Origin: Cardinalis cardinalis
Lineage: Eukaryota; Chordata; Aves; Passeriformes; Cardinalidae
Length of the DNA: 64,000 bases
Direction: 5' to 3'
NCBI GenBank assembly: GCA_014549065.1
Contig: JACDOX010000040.1
Coordinates: forward strand, 769,456-833,455
The position numbers and the translations under genes were made by a program. Of the stretch, positions 49,716 through 62,800 are shown one piece after another. Within the stretch, counting starts at the first letter, position 1; the number at the start of each line of letters is the position of its first letter. The notes below the pieces were generated by a model. That model was given only the letters and a program-made list of their open reading frames with translations, was not told where the DNA came from and made no database searches.

Positions 49716-51240
49716 CATTTAATATATTCCCTTTCCCATCAGTCACTCCTTCAGATGATGGGGAAGGCAGAAACTCTGTAGATTGTTAGAAAAATGGAGA
49801 GCTTTGTGTTTGGCACATTACCTCACTCCTACAAGGAAAGTGAAATTAAGAACCTGTCAGTGCCTAATCAGGCCAGCAGCACAATAAGAACTGATTGCCC
49901 CTGGAAGTCTCCAGCTGNGAGCTGCCATGTAGAGGGCAGGCAGCTGCCCACCCAGCAACCCCAGCTCCTGTTCTGCCACAGGCCACCTGNTGTCCCTGAG
50001 CCAGTGAGTGACTCTGAACCCTCCCTCCTGCCCTACCCTGTCCTTATCCTTCCAGGCTCAGGGGCCAAACTTTCACCCTAGCTTCTGTAGAGCTTGGTCT
50101 ACGCAGACTCTACAGAGAGACACAAGAAAAAAAGAAATCCAGAAAGCAATTCCTCCAGAGAAACAAACTGGATCTGACTTNTTTTCACTTAAAAACTCCT
50201 CATTTGGGTGTTTGAACTGAGTAGAGCAGGTTTGAGTAGGATGTAATCTGGGCCAAAGCTGTGCAAGGACTATCCATCCATCCATCCACCACTTCATTCC
50301 TCTCCTGGCTCCTTGCACGGACCCCTAATCTCCGTGGGTTTTAGAACTCTCCATAATAAAAACATCAAATGTCTGGATTGTCCCAGCTCCACTTTGAGGA
50401 AGGTGATTTTGTAAAATACATCTTCTCAGAGTTATGTGGGGCAGGCAAGAAGCTTTCACTGAAATCCTTTATTTCGAGTATGAACCAGGAGGGAAGAAAA
50501 GAGGGAGAGGGAGCATACTTAGGAGCTGAGAGTTGCCTTTGCTGCAGTCTCTTTTGTTGCAGCACTGGTTAGAGTTTCTTTCTCCTCTTTGAATAATTCA
50601 TGTGATGTAGGAAGCGTTGGCTCAGCACAGCCAACACATTTGTCCTTGCAGAACAGTCCTCTCATAGCAAGCATTTAGAACATGGGTGCCCCCAGATCTC
50701 AGCACTACCCACGTGCCTCTGGCAGGGCTTCTCTGGGTGAGTTTCTCTCTAGCTGGGTTGAACAGCGACTGCTCTCACTGCCAGCTCAAGGACTGGCCAG
50801 TGACCCTCCCTGCAGCACAACCCCCTGCCCTGGCAGCAGCTGCACCTCCTCCTCCTCCTCCTCACACTGCTCAGGCTTGCATCTGGCCATCTCCAAACTA
50901 AGCAAAAAGAAGGAACTCCTCCTGGTTTCTCACTCCAGACCCCTAATCCTGGGTTACCATTGGGATGTGCAGACAGGCAAAGCACCAAGGTCACCACAAT
51001 GGCGAGGCTCAACATGACCACGTGTGCATTAAAGCAGCCCCTCCAATTTCCACCAGGCACACAGAAAATGAGCTCCAGCAGCCCAGCTGTCAGACATCAC
51101 AAGTACACATGGGTTTGGGAGTATGTACATATGAAACTACAAAACAAAATTGTCTTCCATGTAAACAAACATGCATTTGAGACAGAATTCTGAATGCTTT
51201 TGTGAGAGCTGAACATCTGAAATCATAGAAGAACCCAGCT

Positions 51241-51280
51241 GCAAACTGGAAATNGTGCAAACTGGAAATGGTGCAAACTC
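51241..51280 (+). repeat. 16-bp tandem repeat, about 2.5 copies
   Basis: gcaaactggaaatngt, gcaaactggaaatggt and gcaaactc follow one another. It is a minisatellite-like local duplication. Confidence 0.85.
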
Positions 51281-53355
51281 CAGTGCAAGGAATTCCCTTT
51301 GGAAGACTGGAACTCAGGTTGGAAAGTGGTGTTCAAAGCCCATACCTGCCAGCTGCTGTGGCAAAAAGGGTTTTATCTTGCCCATCTTTCTGGTCTTCTG
51401 GTCGTGGTTTGGATAAAGAGAGCACAGAGCAGACACGAGAAAGGAGTTATGCTTAAAATGTGGTGTTTTGTTCACTTATCCNCACATTCTCTAGTTGCAT
51501 TTAGCACAGGTGTCTGAAGCCTGTCCTCCATGCATTTGGGGCTGATTCAAGAGGCTCTCTCAGAGATCTATCCTGGCTGGCCCCTGGCAGAGTATGTTCC
51601 CCTCAAGGATGTAGGGGTCTCTCATTAGCAATACTCCTCACCTCACCATTAACAGAATTACACATTTCTCACAGCAGGGTTCCTCTCTCCCTCGTCTTTA
51701 CTCAGGAATCCTTCACTTCCTGCACGTCTGCAGTGCTTCAGCAGTAGCTCCTTTAGAAATTCACAGATCCTTTCTCTAAGGTCNAGAGAAAGTGTGTTAC
51801 TCACTCCTGCTTCTCTGAGGGCAGGCAGCTTCACAGGAGCAGTGCTGCTTCTCTGTGTCCTCCTCCTCAGGCTCACAAACTAACAAACTGTCTGTTACTG
51901 CCTTTTTCTTTCCTGTTTTAACCTGTGCCCTAATTNTCTTTTTCAGAAATTATACCACATTGTGATTCTCCTTTGCTATCTCAGACCTCCTTAAAACACA
52001 ATGTATTACATCATTTCATTTTAAGTCTGCTGTTTGCAAGCTGGGGCTGAGTCCAACATACAGCATTTGCTTGCACTTGTAAGGAAATATTTTGCCAAAT
52101 TNAAACTATATGGCTCACATGGCTTGTAGATTGAAACTACAAGTTTCAATTGAACTACTACTATTGAAACTACAGACTCCTATCTCTAGAGACAACTAGT
52201 AAGTGTATTAAAATCATATTTTAGACCCAACACAGACCTAAACCAGCCACTGCTGAGCACTCATACACCATCACTGCCTCAGGTGTTCAAGAGTAAAGTG
52301 AGNTGCAAGACAACTCAAAACTGGTCAAGTGCACATACAGGAGATGTGCCTTCCTAACAAGAGCTGTGCCTTGCAGACACAGGGCTTGATTCAGAGTTTT
52401 AGCAACCCCTTATGAAAACCAAGCTTGCAAATATCAGAACTAGCAATAAACAAAACTTATGTGGAACTGTACTTTCTACAGGTACAAGTAAATGTACACC
52501 TAGAGGCTATCTAATTTTTTACAGTTATTTCTTTTGTTGAAAAGCCTTGAAATACCATCTTTATGCTGCTCCTACTGATGATTCCTCAACATAATAGACA
52601 GGGTAAAGTCTTTGCCACGTTTAAAAAAGATTTTTGCTACTGCTTTCAGTGCAGACTGGATAGCATACACATTTCATGTGGTGATTGTCTTGCAAGCAGT
52701 CACTTCTCCCAATGCATGTAAAGAGATCAAAATTTTATATTTTACAAGTATTTAATTATTACAGTAATTGACACCCTAACACTAACATCCTGAGAAAGTC
52801 AATTTAACCTTTTGGTGTCTGCTGAATTAACATAAACATGCTTCACTTTGTGCTGTGATCAACCTTAACCAAAGGCTGCTGGGCTCCTCCAGTGGAAATA
52901 CACAAGAATAACTTTGTCAATTTTTAATCAGTTTCTTTTCAGTTCAAGGCCATGTGATCACATCCCTGGTGCTTGTGAGATGATTTTTAGATCATAATTT
53001 GCTCTTATTATTTGGAGGAACCTTCTTTTGTTAAAGTGAGATGACTTTGCCTTTTTAGCTCTTACCAAGAGCTGAAAGGCTAGAAAATCCTGAGTGACCT
53101 CTCGTACTAAGTAAATATTTCTTAAAATTAAATTGAATTTTACAATTTTGATGCTTCAAAACTAAGTATCTTTGAAAGTTTTAAATGTCTCCACTTCTCG
53201 CAAATGAAGCAAAGTAATGAGGCAGAGATAATGAATATTGGTTTCACCTGCACGTAGGTCTCAGGGTTGGCAGACTTTAATGTTTACAGCACTGGGAGTT
53301 TGACAATGCTTTGCCCAAGAACAAGGCCTTGATAAAAGATGTCTGGTAGATTTCA

Positions 53356-53465
53356 TTGAATCATGGAATCATTCTTTCAGGAGAAGACCTTTATGATCAT
53401 AAAGTCCATCTGTTAACCCAGGACTGGCAAGTCCACCACTAAACCATGTCCTTAGGCAGTTCTTA
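53356..53465 (-). mobile_element. CR1 LINE 3'-end fragment
   Basis: An antisense CR1 3' sequence on the plus strand: 'gaatcatggaatcattcttt', 'gacctttatgatcataaagt', 'ccatctgttaacccaggact' and 'ccactaaaccatgtcctta'. About 110 bp remain. Confidence 0.85.
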
Positions 53466-56400
53466 AGAGGTTCGCTCAGACGACAAGCATATTTTATTGT
53501 TAGACACAAAATTTTGGGTTTAAGCCAATTCTTCCTTTGTATTTGTACAGTGTCTGGCGTACTGGAGATCTATTTCTGTTGGCACATGTAAAAGTCATTG
53601 TAACATTACATAAAAAAGAGGGTACTGTAGGAATTCAGCCTTCAAGATCTACAGTATCTGCTGTCAAAGATAAAAGAGGTGACCTGGGATCCCATGTTAT
53701 ACAAGGGTTCAGAGTAAATGATCAATCTGTCCTTCAGATTTTGAAGCCTATGGCTTTACATCTACAATTTTCTGCCATAAATGAAGATAGATTCAAAGAC
53801 TTCAGAATCCTGATTTCTATTTCACCATATATGAGAACTGAGTGCTTTCCTGCCAGGTTAAAACACTTCATATTGAGTCAGCCCAAATCCAATTGTCAGA
53901 TCTTATGTTTGTTTCCCTGATAAATGCAGCAAAACCAGCACTAATTCTAAATTTAAAAAGGGTTAAAAAATCCCTCTTTAGTTTCTACATTCTGCTTTCT
54001 GATCAGACTGCTGGTATGAAAAACATCTGATCACAGTCAGACAAAATAAAAATAGTGGCTCCTGGGATGTTAGTAACATATAAAACAACAATAGAAATAA
54101 AAATTTCTATTTATAATTTTTCTTACTGAAAGCTGCTGATTAAGTACTCATTTCTTACCTTATGCTGTAAGAGAGCTTTTAAAGCATTTTTATGTGGAAA
54201 GTTCCTTTGTGAAGTAGGTTCTTTTTTCCACAAAAAGAAAATGGGCAGAGTTTCTACACCATTCCACTAACACAGATATATTTGATGATGATTTCTGTGC
54301 ATAAAGGAATACAGTTTGTTAATTAAAAATAGGTCCTTTTTTACTTTCACAAAGCTGTATAAGAAAAGTCTTGTAGCTGGACAAGACTATTTCTATAATG
54401 TTTGAAATTTATTTGAAAGTTTCTTGGGTTATAGTGACACCTTATGGCAGTTTTATTGTACCTACAGATCATTTTGAAATTAACGTCATAACATTTCACA
54501 GCCTGTCTCTATCAGTAAGGAACTGCTTTGATGTTTTTAGAACTCTTTTACTTATAAGTTACTCAAAAGATCATTCCACCTCTTCAAATTTGTATTTTCC
54601 CTTTACCTCCTACTAGAAAAATACATTTTACAGTCTTTGGCATTATCTTCTCTCCACATATAACAGATAATCTATGCCAGGCAGTACAGTTATAACATAG
54701 TATTCATGACTACCTATGGTGATACCAATTTGTGAACAGTCTCTTACTTGATTGATTCACTAAATTATAGAATGTAGCTCATTGTGTTTCTCTAATCCTA
54801 GATCTGAACTCTTTAAAAAAACCCATCATGATAGAAGTTAACGGAATTTTTCTTTCCTTTTAAATCCTGTTGAAAACCAAAACTGTGGGACATGAAAATA
54901 AAACTCACTACTACATGAAGGACAGAATTTATAAAACCTGCCTTCCTGGGACTCTCCCTTACATGAATTTTCCAGTGTCTAACCAGAGGTAGCTCTACCT
55001 ACAGCCCTTCCCTCACCTGAGGTGCAAAGTTGGTCCCNCTAATGAGGCAACAGTTACCATAAAACTTACATTAATTCTTTATCTTTGGTATTTGAATAAT
55101 GCTTTCATCAAAAAAGGACTGAAAGTGGGCAACAGGTTTGAAGTTGCAAAGGACTGAGAAGGAATGAGGGAGAAGGATGACTGAGCACTCACATTAATCT
55201 TAAAAACCGAGATGAAAATCTTCAAATGCTCGAGCCTGACTTGAAAGAGGAGTTGTGTTTATGCTGAACTGCAGTTAGGGCTTGGTTATGTTAGAATAAA
55301 ATAAGCTCCAGAGTACCTTTCATGTAACCTTTTCTTGTTTTAAAATTGACAAAGACACAGCTTAAAATTNAAAAGGTTTTTTTTCTTTGAGCAAGATATT
55401 TGTTTAAAATCANTATCTTAAGTGCCAACACATGTCAATTAATACACTGTTAAGTGTATTAACAGATGTCAATGACTAAATGTGTCAAATTTCTTACAAT
55501 CTATAAATTAAAAAATTAAAACCCACATGCTTTTGCCATAATTTTAAAGGTATTTCCATTGCTAAGGTAGCTGAAATCACTGAGTAAACACCTAGCATCT
55601 CCTGTAGCTCTTTTGAAAGAACAGAAAGGAATCCAGCTCTATTTCAATTTAAAACCACTACTGTTTCAAAACGAATAAACTGAGCAGTGCAGAAAGCAAA
55701 GATTCTTCCCTCACAATGCCTGCATTAAAATGTACTGAAGAAAAATGAAATTAAACAACTGTAGCTTCTTGAAGGACACGGTGTCTAGTAACTCACAGTT
55801 CAGGACAGTACTTTTAATTACTATTGCTTTTGTTCAAATAATTTTTTTTTAAACACACAGATTTAATACAGTTCCTTTCTAATGTCTCTAATCTTTATGT
55901 ATATTTACATACTGAATATTTGACCTACCTTTCACTAGAAAATGTCTGCTACAGCAAAACAGGGACTGGCAAAAAAGTTGATTATTCAACTTCCTAATCA
56001 CAGTCATTCAATTTAACCAAGTAGTCACTTCCAACAAAAAACAAACACAGAGAAATTAAACCTTCCAATTAGAGTGTTAAGACTAGATTAAATCAGAGCT
56101 CAAGCAGCTGCCCACCAGCAGCAGCAATAGTTGTCAGGCCCTTCCATAAACCAGCATCCAGCAGCACTCCCTGCATAGGCCCCAGGAACGTGAAGAGAGC
56201 AGGTGGGCAGGAGACAGAATTTCAAAGAAAATAGGTCCAACCCTGCAGGGCAGGCACTAGATACTGTGGCATTTTGCAGATGACAGTTTCCACTGTCCTT
56301 CCTGCTTTTTGTTTTTTTCTTTTCCCTCAGCAATTCCCTGAACTCTGCCAATCTGCACTGAAGAGTTGCTGTATCACTCTGGCATCTGGATTCAGTAATC

Positions 56401-59400
56401 CTTCAGGTCACTCACCTGCAGCTGCTTTTAACACCTCTACTTCAGGCTCACATTGCCTGTAGAATAGATGACGAGGGAAACAGATGCCTACTCATCAGGC
56501 CACTCCACTGCCTTGCCAGAGCTGGACCATCAAGTTGAGANGCAGAGCCTCATGTTAGGTTCCCTTTTGCAGGCCCTCATGGCAAAGCAACAATTTCCAG
56601 CTGAAAAGCAACAAGTACAAAATTCAGCCTGTCACTGTCACAAAGTAAGCATTCCCTTAGCATCACCAGAAAAAAAGAAATTGTCAGAAGCCCTTGAGTT
56701 TGGTTGCCCTTCTACTTCTACAGCCATGCACTGCTTGGGAGCACTGATGCAGGAAAAATATCAAAGAGAAAGTAGATGCAAGAAATGCCTTCACCAGAAA
56801 GGGTCTGGAAAATTGGCAGGCACATGGTCCAAAGGAAAATTCTGACAAAGGAAGTGCTACTTGTGGGATTGAGCTCAGTTAAGTTGGAAATTATATGTGA
56901 AGAGACACCCATAATTTAAGACACACTTATTTCATCTCTGCAANGTGCTGGAAATCACAGCTTTGTCCTATGTCATGAATAGAATAGGATAACACTTCCT
57001 ACCCAGCAGCCAGTTAATGATCTGGTTAGCTTAAGAAATATTTACTGTTTGCTAAATCAAAGTATTTCAGCTGTATGGCTCTGATTTGCAAAATGTGGCA
57101 ATGAAGATATTGCAAGAGGTATTTGCTATTTCACTGCAAATCTTTTATTTGAAATNACTATAAATCAGTAAGATTCAAGCAATGAATTCTTTAGGAAACA
57201 TAAAACCAGGAAGGACAATCAAACTGAAAAAAAATTCAGATNATTTAACAATTTCCTGCTTGCCAGNTAATAAAAANTNATAGATAAACACTAATTTAAT
57301 CTTGCACAGAATAATGATGAAAATGTTAGTAGTTTATATTGAAAACACCCCAATTGCAGAAATTACATTTAGTATCTATCAAGTCAGAAAATTACACAGA
57401 AAATACTTCTGTTGCTGGTTTTATATAACAGATCAAGAATTTAAGCACAAGTTGCATCAAAATTGTTTATAATTCTACAAATACTTTAATTTTTTTCCTA
57501 TTTTGTAGCCAAGTAAAGCCAGGGTTTGTAGCATAAGGCTATTTGAGGAAGGTCTACAATTGAAGTTCCCATTCAACAANAAAAGTATGAAAATTATATT
57601 CTAATTTTATTTTTTCCTGATCCTCCTGCTTTNATTTTCTAAGATTTTCATTGTAAGTGAAAATCATTGTAAGACACAATTATTTTTAGAAATTCTTAAA
57701 AAATAAAAATAATAAAANTATCTATCTGGTGCCAAGTTAGGATAGATTCTTCAAATGAAATTTACAGTAATTACAGAGGCCTCTGATTGCTTCATTAGCA
57801 TTTTCTTATTTGCAATATTTGAAGTCACTGCTGTGACATTAGTTAAAATGCTTATTCACAGCTTTGGTACCATAGGTATGTGTTTATTTCATCTGCACAG
57901 CAACAGCAGGAATTGCAATTCTAGTTTTTTTTAGTTCTCTGCTCTAATATTTTATTTTTCTGTTCAGAAGATGAGCGGTTATTCTTCTGTGTGGTGTTTG
58001 GTTCTAAATTCATCTGCTGGAAAGCAAGCTCTTCAAGGTTTTGATTTTGTTTACTCTTACAAGTATTAGGTTGCATCAAGGGGAAACAGACTGACATGAA
58101 CAAAGGCTGCCTGTGTCATAACTTCAGCTCCCAAACCCCTTGTTTCTCAGGTAGAAGATAATAATGTTTTCATTGATGTAGTTACAAATGGAGGTTCTTC
58201 TTTGATTATTTGGCTAATTATTGCAGGAGAGTGTAAAACCTAGTCTTTTGATGTTGNGCAAAAGGTGAAGCATTTTAAGAAATTCCATCATAAAAGGCCA
58301 AATAATGATTAAGGCACAAACAAAACTATGAAAAAACCCTTTAAAAAATTGGTATGTAAACATAGGTAGGTCATTAAACTTCTACCATTTCTGAGTTTCC
58401 AATCATTCCACACCCAGAACAGCCTTTATTTGCAGGAAGAAACTGCAATAGATCCATAATAGTACAGTTCATAGACAGGTGTCATATAGACAGGAAAAAA
58501 AAAAAGTTTTTTTTAAAAAAAGCCTAGATTTTAAATTTTATGTCTAGAATACCTAGTAAATTATTTCAGAGTTTCAATAACTAGTATTTATTGAGCTGCT
58601 TTTGGGTTTATGCATGGATAGGAGTATAAACTGAATTCCCGCTTTGTCAGTTTGGCACAGGAAATCAGAATCCACCTTGTTACCTTATGAAACATTTTCC
58701 AATCCTCTGAGCAGCTGCAGTGGTCTCCAGCTAGTAACACAGCTCTACAAATGCTGATATAAAAAAGATTAATCCAAAATTCTAGCGTATGACAAATCCA
58801 AAGGTTGGACTAGAGATATTTAAGTGATGAAATACAGACNATTAGCTGCAAATATCAAAGGATTCCAGGCAAAGAAAACCAACTGCAAGTATCTCCAGCT
58901 TCCCTGTTTGAAGATTTAGGCTATCTGGATTAATAAAAAGAGTTTATAAAAATGTCAACTTTATTCCACAACAAACCAACCCACAACATCTGGATTTCAG
59001 CACTTGAAACCTTTTAGCTTAAGAAACAGGTAGGAGTTATGGATCCTACCAATATCCAGAAATAGAGAGAAAGAGAACATTACCAGGGTGAAGGACATGC
59101 CAGTCAGATCAGGCCTGTAATGAGCTGAGCAAATTAAGGCAGGCATTTTCTCAGCAGGGGGCTGGCATATGACAGGACTGTATCCTTGATGGATACAGCT
59201 GAGGAAGGAANGGGGCTGCTGTCATCCTCAGCAAGTGAAATCAGAGAGAANTNAAGCCAACTGATGCTACCTTTCCATTTTCACCTCATCTNTCTTATTG
59301 TTCTTTTACTCTCTTCTCCCACACCATCTCTCCCACACCATCTCTGCTTCTCATCAGATCAGACATCAGATGTCTTGTACTTCAAGAATTTATCCCATAC

Positions 59401-59800
59401 AAAAGGCTGAGAACTACATTTCTTCAGAGCGCCGGCAAACTCTAACCTGCCAAAGCAGTGAATATTGAAACTCAGGTTTAGAGAAAGGGCTGGTTTCTGG
59501 GTCAATCAGCTGTGAAAATGCAAAATGAGATCACTATGTGTCATCAGAAAAGGGAAATGCTAATTTTAGAGGCATATAGTGTGGCAATTTCCCCCCAGAA
59601 ATTTAATCCACTGCATGAAGGCAATATGTGATGNCATTTGACAAATATTTGGACAGCAATCTCTAAGAAATGAACGCAGAAGTCCATTGGATAAAAAGTA
59701 TTTCAAACAAAATGTACAGGGGAAAAGTCTTCTGTAGAAGTTACTGTTAGTTAGTTTAATGAAAATTATCAATAAAAATATCTTCCAACGTGAAAATATG
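53466..59800. other. Intergenic DNA, nothing recognised
   Basis: AT-rich unique-looking sequence. A 10-bp-arm hairpin with a GTTA loop lies at about 55439-55462 (ttaatacact / agtgtattaa) between two copies of atgtcaat. Open frames up to 127 codons (53537-53920, plus) show no protein family I recognise and no splice-bounded match. Confidence 0.5.
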
Positions 59801-62800
59801 AAAATTCATTTATTTCCATAGGCAACCTAATTCAGAGTACAAAGTGATGTGTATTTCTCAAAACTGTCACTGTACCTTTTACATAGCTTTAAAGTAACTG
59901 ATCTAAAAGTTGATACAAGAATAATTTTGGTTCTGAAGAGCTGTCCAATAAATCAGATATACACTAATGCCATGCTATGACAGTTCTATTTACGAATCAC
60001 AGCCGACAAAACAACATCACTATAAATCCCATGAGAATTTTAATGTTTTACAATCAAAACATAAAACTGCCACTAGTACAGAGACTGTACAATTGGACAA
60101 ATAAACAAGTATTAAATATTTTGCACAAGGCCTGAGTTCACTATAACACATTTTGATTTACAGCTTCATCTCAAATCTGTACAGCAGTTAGACCTGTTCC
60201 AGAGAACTTGAAGACAATACAACTTCAGGGCTAATTTGTTATGTTGATACAACGGTGAGGCCTGAAAGGCAAGAGGATTTGGTGTATGAATCCAAGGTTT
60301 TACTGCCTTGTNTCATTTTCTTGCAAAGCAGTCAAAACCTAATTGAAGGTAATGTACAAGGCAGAACCTCATTTGAAAATCAGCTCACTCATCTGAAATT
60401 CTCCAGATAGATTTCCTCACAGCTTTCCAAAGGAAAAGTTCACAATGAGTATATAAAATGCAGCATATCTCTTAACAAAGAAGGATTACATATACAGCAG
60501 GGTATTTTTTTCTGTACTTCCCCTCCCTTCTTTCATTGGAAATGGCACTAATCACCAATATCCCACCCAACCCCAATAAAAAAACCCTAATCAATAAGCA
60601 AAGGTCACTCCAAAGTCCAAAAACTTCATTGTAATGCAAGATCCAGTAATGTAAGATCGAGTTTTCATAAACTTAAGTTTTAAAAACTTTCCTTTTCTGC
60701 TCAAGTCACACAGATGTAGGCAGACTAAGCATGTATTATTAACAATAGATAACACAAGTATCATAGAATTCTTAGCCTGTATGGAAGCTTTACAGAATTT
60801 GATTCAAATCTAACTTCTCATTTAATCTCTGTTTTTTTGGTGCAGTTGAACTGAAAAATCCAAAAATCCTATAATCTAGAATATAATCACACTTATCTAT
60901 CTACAGACACAGATAACATTACAACAGAGGTTATAATACAAAAGTCAACATACATTTTTCTTACTTTAAAAGGCAATCAGGGTATTTGTTAAGGTTCCAC
61001 ATAAATGCGAACCAGTTGTTGCTAAAAAGACGAAACAGAAAAGGAAAGTTTTAAAGAATAAGGCTTGAAATGTTGTGCACCTACACATCCAAAAATTCAG
61101 CCTTTTACTTGGGCTACTTAACACCTGTGTAAGGCCACAACTTCCCCACAACATTTCTTATTCACAGTGAGGAGAACANAGTATCTTCATTAAAACAAAC
61201 TAGCATCCTCCCTTGCTCCCAGTAACATTTCTCTCCCCATCTCCCAGATAACTGATAACTCCTTTACCTTTCAAAAGACTCCACTGGTACTGCTGCCCTC
61301 CTGCATAAGCAAGTTTCAAGGGCTGTTCTGTGCCTTATTCACACCTCTTGTGTGATGAAAATGAACAGACAGGTTCCCTCCTGCAGTGACACCTGTGCCA
61401 TTTCATTCCTGGTTCCTCTCAAGAGTCAGAATGAGGGGCTTCTAAGCTAATCTGAAACTCAGTAGTTTTAAGGTTCTCCATCAGCCCAAGTAGAGAAAGT
61501 TTTTCAAGCCTATTTAATACAATCCTTCCCTCTAGCAGGATTAGTTTGTTTTCTGTGACTGAGTTTTGAGAGGATGCTTCAGACACATTAATACTTAAAC
61601 TCAAATGGAACCAAGAGCTCTAATATGGAAAACACTGCTGTCTTGGTGCAGTCATGTTCATTTAGCATATACCAGAGCAGGAAAAGTACAACTGATGTAA
61701 GATGTGCAGCTATTTTCACTTAGCTTCTCCTTTTGTAGAAAACAAAATATAGATGAATCACTTCAAGANTAGGAACTTATGCCCTTCCCTTTACAAATCA
61801 ATGTAAACTAGATGGGCTGGGCATTTCAGCCCAGACCCTGTCCTCATTTCCACAGTAGAATGAAGACATGCTGACAGTGGGTGACCCAAGTGGGTGCACA
61901 GCAGCTGCTGTCATGATACAACCTGACAGGCTTTCACATTTTTCCTTTAAATTAGGTTGAATTTGAAGGGCAGAAATTTAGTGTAATTTACTGTCTTCCT
62001 CAAGGCTTTGTAAAGATTAGCTTATTAGCAGGTTATTATTTCATCAACAGCATTTGTAGTTTTTTAACCAAGTACCAATTTCAAACCTATGTTCTCCACT
62101 TTACAAGAGGACTAGGCAGACCCTCTGCTTGAGGCCAAGCTAGATGTAGCACTGCTTTCCATCCAAGTTCAGCCACAGGAGGCTGCTGGAATACCCACAT
62201 TTTTTAACATTGTCCCTTCCCCTTTGTCTTTCCCAAAAACCAACTTGGATGTGAAGCACAACTGCTGCTCTCAAACAATTCACTCTGGCCACAAANCAAG
62301 TCTTACAGCCTCTTGCAGGGCCTCAAGAACAATGACTTTTAAGTGGAGAGATCAGTTGGCCAAGGATTCCTAAAGCAAAACTATTGTAGCAGGAGCCAAG
62401 TGGCATGTGGCCATGGTGACTTACCTCTTGCAAGTCCTCTTTCCTTTAAGTTAAGAAGAAATCATTTGAGAACTTCAAACACACTGAGTTTCATGACACA
62501 CTAAGCAAGAAGTATCTATGTGGAAAAGGGATTGCACTCACTACTTTTGTTTTATTGAGTTTAAAAAAAAATTAAATAACTGGAAGATTTTGTTAGAGCT
62601 TTTGTAAGCACCCTTTCCAGTTTTCTTTGTTGTTCTTCCACTCTGGGCATTCTGAAAATTGCAGCAAGCAAGAGAAATCAACATTATGCTCTCAAATATA
62701 AATGGAAAAAAGGCCTATTCCTTGAGTCAATAAAGATCTTATTCCATTGCATTACCACTTCAAAAAAGAGCTTATTTTAATTTGAACCTTTAGGATTTAC

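Larger units (their letters stand above)
48961..53355. other. Intergenic DNA upstream of SLC17A8
   Basis: Apart from the A/C tract, I note a 16-bp unit (gcaaactggaaatggt) repeated about 2.5 times at 51241-51280, a short (ATCC)n at about 50273-50290 and a (CTC)n run at about 50846-50864. The 50680-51060 stretch is GC-richer with overlapping frames, but none looks like protein. No gene was recognised. Confidence 0.5.

Noticed and set aside
49379..49718. Lys/Pro/Asn-rich plus-strand frame and Phe/Gly/Cys/Val-rich minus-strand frames
   Set aside because: Direct translation of the A/C-only tract, in which stop codons (needing T on plus) cannot occur. Composition artefact.
53537..53920. 127-codon plus-strand frame without N
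   Set aside because: No similarity to any family I know, no neighbouring exon or promoter, AT-rich; treated as chance.
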